Assembly: GCA_007125875.1 (NCBI GenBank)
Contig: SLCI01000167.1
Span: forward strand, 1 to 7,669
DNA: 7,669 nt
DNA from: Kiritimatiellia bacterium
GTDB taxonomy: Bacteria; Verrucomicrobiota; Kiritimatiellia; SLAD01
Direction of reading: 5' to 3'
Part shown: one piece after another, positions 5,915 through 7,669 of the stretch
Layout: every line of letters starts with the position of its first letter
How positions within the stretch are numbered: the first letter of the stretch is position 1
Translations under genes and position numbers: made by a program
Notes under the pieces: generated by a model
What the model saw: only the letters and a program-made list of their open reading frames with translations
Told to the model about the DNA's origin: nothing
Database searches by the model: none

Positions 5915-5946
5915 GATGGCGTAGAAGGGTGACGGACAGAGCGTGT

Positions 5947-7302
5947 ATGAATAAGCTTCGATTGGCGAGTTTTGGAATTCGGGGATATGTGGGGGAGTCG
6001 CTTCCGCCCACAACGGTGATTGATTTCGCTTCCGCTTTTGCCACCTATGTAGATGGTGGGCGCGTCTTGCTTGGTCGCGATACACGCTACTCCAGCCCGA
6101 TGCTGCACGCGGCGGTACTTTCGGGATTGATGAGTGGCGGATGCGAAGTGTTCGATTTAGGTGTCTGTCCAACGCCTTTACTGCAGTTTGCCGTCAAGAG
6201 CTATGGAGCTATGGGCGCCGTATCGATTACAGGTGGTCATAATGCAATGGGGTGGAATTCGGTCACCTTGATCGGGGCGGATGGAGCGTTCATCGAACCT
6301 GTTGGCGGCGAGTCAGTGTTGGATAGCTTTCACGCCCGCATCTTCCGGCAAAGCGACTGGTGTTCCATCGGTAAGGTTAAACAGATTGAAGACGCTGCTG
6401 ATTCGTATTTTGAGACATTAGCCCAGTGGGTCAATCTGGAGGCTATCCGAAAGGCCAACTTCCGTATTTTGATTGATCCGGTCGGTGGTGCGGGCTGCGC
6501 TTATTTAGATGCGTTCGCGCAACAGTTGAACCTCAACGTCGTTTCGGTCAATGCCGAACCGTCTGGATACTTAGCCCGTGAGCCGGAGCCACGACCTCGG
6601 AGTGCCCTGCAGATGGCTTCGATTATTGGACACACCGGCGCGCAGGCCGGCTTTCTGCTCAGCAGCGATATGGGGCGAGTGTCGATGGTCACCGAAACGG
6701 GTGAACCGACCAGTGAAGAGTATACCTTTCCGTTGATTGCTAATCATGTATTGGCCAAAAAGTCCGGGCCAGTGGTCACCAATATTTGTACAACCCGCAC
6801 CCTCGATGAGATTGCGCGGCGTCACAAAGTGCCACTGATCAAGACACGAGTCGGGCAAGCCTATGTCCTGTCAACCGTGCGGGATACCCAAGCAGTGCTG
6901 GGCGGGGAGGGGAGTGGTAGTGTCGCCTTGCCCGCTTTTAGTCCTGCCTTTGATGGTTTCATGATGATGGCATTAATCCTTGAGGCGATGGCCGAAACGG
7001 AGTTAACGCTGTCAGCGTTGGTGAAGCAATTGCCACGCTATCACATCATCAAGCGCACTGTCCCTTGTGGCTCGCGCGACGGATATCTGGCAGTGGATGC
7101 CTTGCGTGAGCTCGCGACGCAGCAGGGGCAGGGCGAAGTCGACTATACGGATGGCTTGCGGGTGGATTTTGAGGATAGTTGGGTGCACGTGCGGATATCG
7201 CAGACCCAGCAAATGGTGCGCATCATCGCCGAAGCGACCGATGCCGAGACGGCCGAGCAACGGGCTGAAGAATCCATTCGCGTGATTCAGAAGATTTTAT
7301 GA
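5947..7302 (+). CDS. Degenerate alpha-D-phosphohexomutase paralogue (likely pseudoenzyme)
   Basis: 451 residues with the full four-domain architecture of the phosphoglucomutase/phosphomannomutase/GlmM superfamily: FGIRGYVGES at the start, LLGRDTRYSS, VCPTPLLQF, ILIDPVGGAG, the sugar-loop region GGEGSGS and a C-terminal WVHVRISQT. The active site is strongly altered. The phosphoserine motif TASHN is TGGHN, with Gly at position 97. The metal loop DGDxDR is SSDMGR (239-244), keeping one of three aspartates. The sugar-binding GExSGH has Ser325 for His. The phosphate loop RxSGTEP is RISQTQQ. The frame is intact and full length with coherent conservation elsewhere, so this is not a decayed pseudogene. 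I infer a non-catalytic partner or an enzyme with changed chemistry. ATG 5947 aligns with the start of its neighbour; an in-frame GTG at 5929 is less likely. No strong Shine-Dalgarno is present. Confidence 0.9.
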   Translation: MNKLRLASFGIRGYVGESLPPTTVIDFASAFATYVDGGRVLLGRDTRYSSPMLHAAVLSGLMSGGCEVFDLGVCPTPLLQFAVKSYGAMGAVSITGGHNAMGWNSVTLIGADGAFIEPVGGESVLDSFHARIFRQSDWCSIGKVKQIEDAADSYFETLAQWVNLEAIRKANFRILIDPVGGAGCAYLDAFAQQLNLNVVSVNAEPSGYLAREPEPRPRSALQMASIIGHTGAQAGFLLSSDMGRVSMVTETGEPTSEEYTFPLIANHVLAKKSGPVVTNICTTRTLDEIARRHKVPLIKTRVGQAYVLSTVRDTQAVLGGEGSGSVALPAFSPAFDGFMMMALILEAMAETELTLSALVKQLPRYHIIKRTVPCGSRDGYLAVDALRELATQQGQGEVDYTDGLRVDFEDSWVHVRISQTQQMVRIIAEATDAETAEQRAEESIRVIQKIL

Positions 7303-7669
7303 AACAGACGCTAAAAATTGGAGTATCGGGCGTCCGAGGGATCGTTGGACAATCGTTTTCTCCACAGCTGGCCTCAACGTTCGCGCAAGCGCTCGGTACG
7401 TTTGTCGGGCCTGGCGAAGTGCTCGTCGGCCGCGATACCCGGTCTACTGGAGGCATGATCGAACAGGCGGTGATGGCGGGATTGCTGAGTGTCGGTTGCA
7501 AACCGGTACTGCTTGGGATCGTGCCTACACCTTCGTTGCTCTTCATGGTGCGCCATCGCAGCGCACGTGGCGGTATCATGATCACGGCCAGTCACAATTC
7601 GGTCGAATGGAATGCGCTTAAATTTGTCGATCGTCGAGGCATGTTCTTTAGCACCATTCATGCGGAGGA
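7299..7669 (+). CDS. Phosphoglucosamine/phosphomannomutase-type phosphohexomutase, 5' part only
   Basis: The first 123 codons are visible before the right edge. The product begins KIGVSGVRGIVGQ, then VLVGRDTRST, LGIVPTPSLL and the catalytic motif ITASHN with S98 as the phosphorylated serine, followed by SVEWNALKF. These are the hallmarks of domain 1 of the alpha-D-phosphohexomutases, which interconvert hexose (or glucosamine) 6- and 1-phosphates through a bisphosphate intermediate. Exact sugar specificity cannot be told without the missing sugar-binding loop; GlmM-like phosphoglucosamine mutase is a fair guess. The usual Pro after ASHN is Ser. The ATG overlaps the stop of the preceding paralogue (ATGA), with at most a weak AGAAG site upstream, so translation is probably coupled. 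It aligns with that paralogue along its whole visible length, which points to tandem duplication. Confidence 0.92.
   Translation, partial: MKQTLKIGVSGVRGIVGQSFSPQLASTFAQALGTFVGPGEVLVGRDTRSTGGMIEQAVMAGLLSVGCKPVLLGIVPTPSLLFMVRHRSARGGIMITASHNSVEWNALKFVDRRGMFFSTIHAE

Noticed and set aside
5929..5946. GTG start for the degenerate mutase
   Set aside because: It adds six residues not seen in the tandem paralogue, and the AGAAGG upstream directly abuts the GTG, with no room for ribosome spacing.
5947..7302. Plain pseudogene explanation for the altered mutase
   Set aside because: There is no frameshift or internal stop over 451 codons. The changes are concentrated in catalytic loops while structural motifs are kept, which does not look like random decay.

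Overview
This is a gene-dense bacterial chromosomal window with nine protein genes, two of them cut by the window ends. There is one clear intergenic anomaly and one unusual enzyme pair. No tRNA, rRNA, CRISPR array or transposase gene is visible. A lipoprotein signal, a Tat-like export signal and a periplasmic-type nucleotidase suggest a diderm bacterium. The fusion of an excisionase-like helix-turn-helix to a PTS EIIA domain, and the mutase type with ASHN followed by EWNALKF, are things I associate from memory with Verrucomicrobia/Kiritimatiellota/Lentisphaerae-like or candidate-phylum lineages. That placement is a weak inference.

Layout. (1) 1-557, minus: the N-terminal 185 residues of a helix-turn-helix/EIIA protein that runs off the left end. 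(2) 558-835: a 278-bp divergent intergenic region holding a 144-bp palindromic element (635-778), bounded by 22-bp terminal inverted repeats and flanked by an almost perfect 9-bp direct repeat. It looks like a MITE-type insertion or a structured RNA. (3) 836-4078, plus: a tightly overlapping operon hisB-hisH-hisA followed by an M16 zinc peptidase whose start overlaps the hisA stop. hisF, which completes the HisHF enzyme, is not here. (4) 4090-5794, minus: a two-gene unit encoding the two halves of a UshA-type 5'-nucleotidase as separate proteins in reversed order, the C-terminal-domain lipoprotein first and the metallophosphatase second. It converges on the his operon with only 11 bp between stop codons. 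(5) 5947-7669, plus: two tandem paralogous alpha-D-phosphohexomutases with an ATGA overlap. The first has lost the catalytic phosphoserine and most of the metal-binding loop. The second, cut by the right end, has an intact active-site serine.

How the genes work together. HisB, HisH and HisA cover consecutive central and late steps of histidine biosynthesis. The nucleotidase halves probably act together in the cell envelope to salvage phosphate or nucleosides. The mutase pair probably supplies sugar-1-phosphates for envelope polysaccharide, with the first member either a pseudoenzyme partner or a repurposed enzyme. The HTH-EIIA protein is probably a regulator responding to phosphorylation. The points most worth a second look are the degenerate mutase next to its intact paralogue and the 144-bp element upstream of an apparently leaderless hisB.
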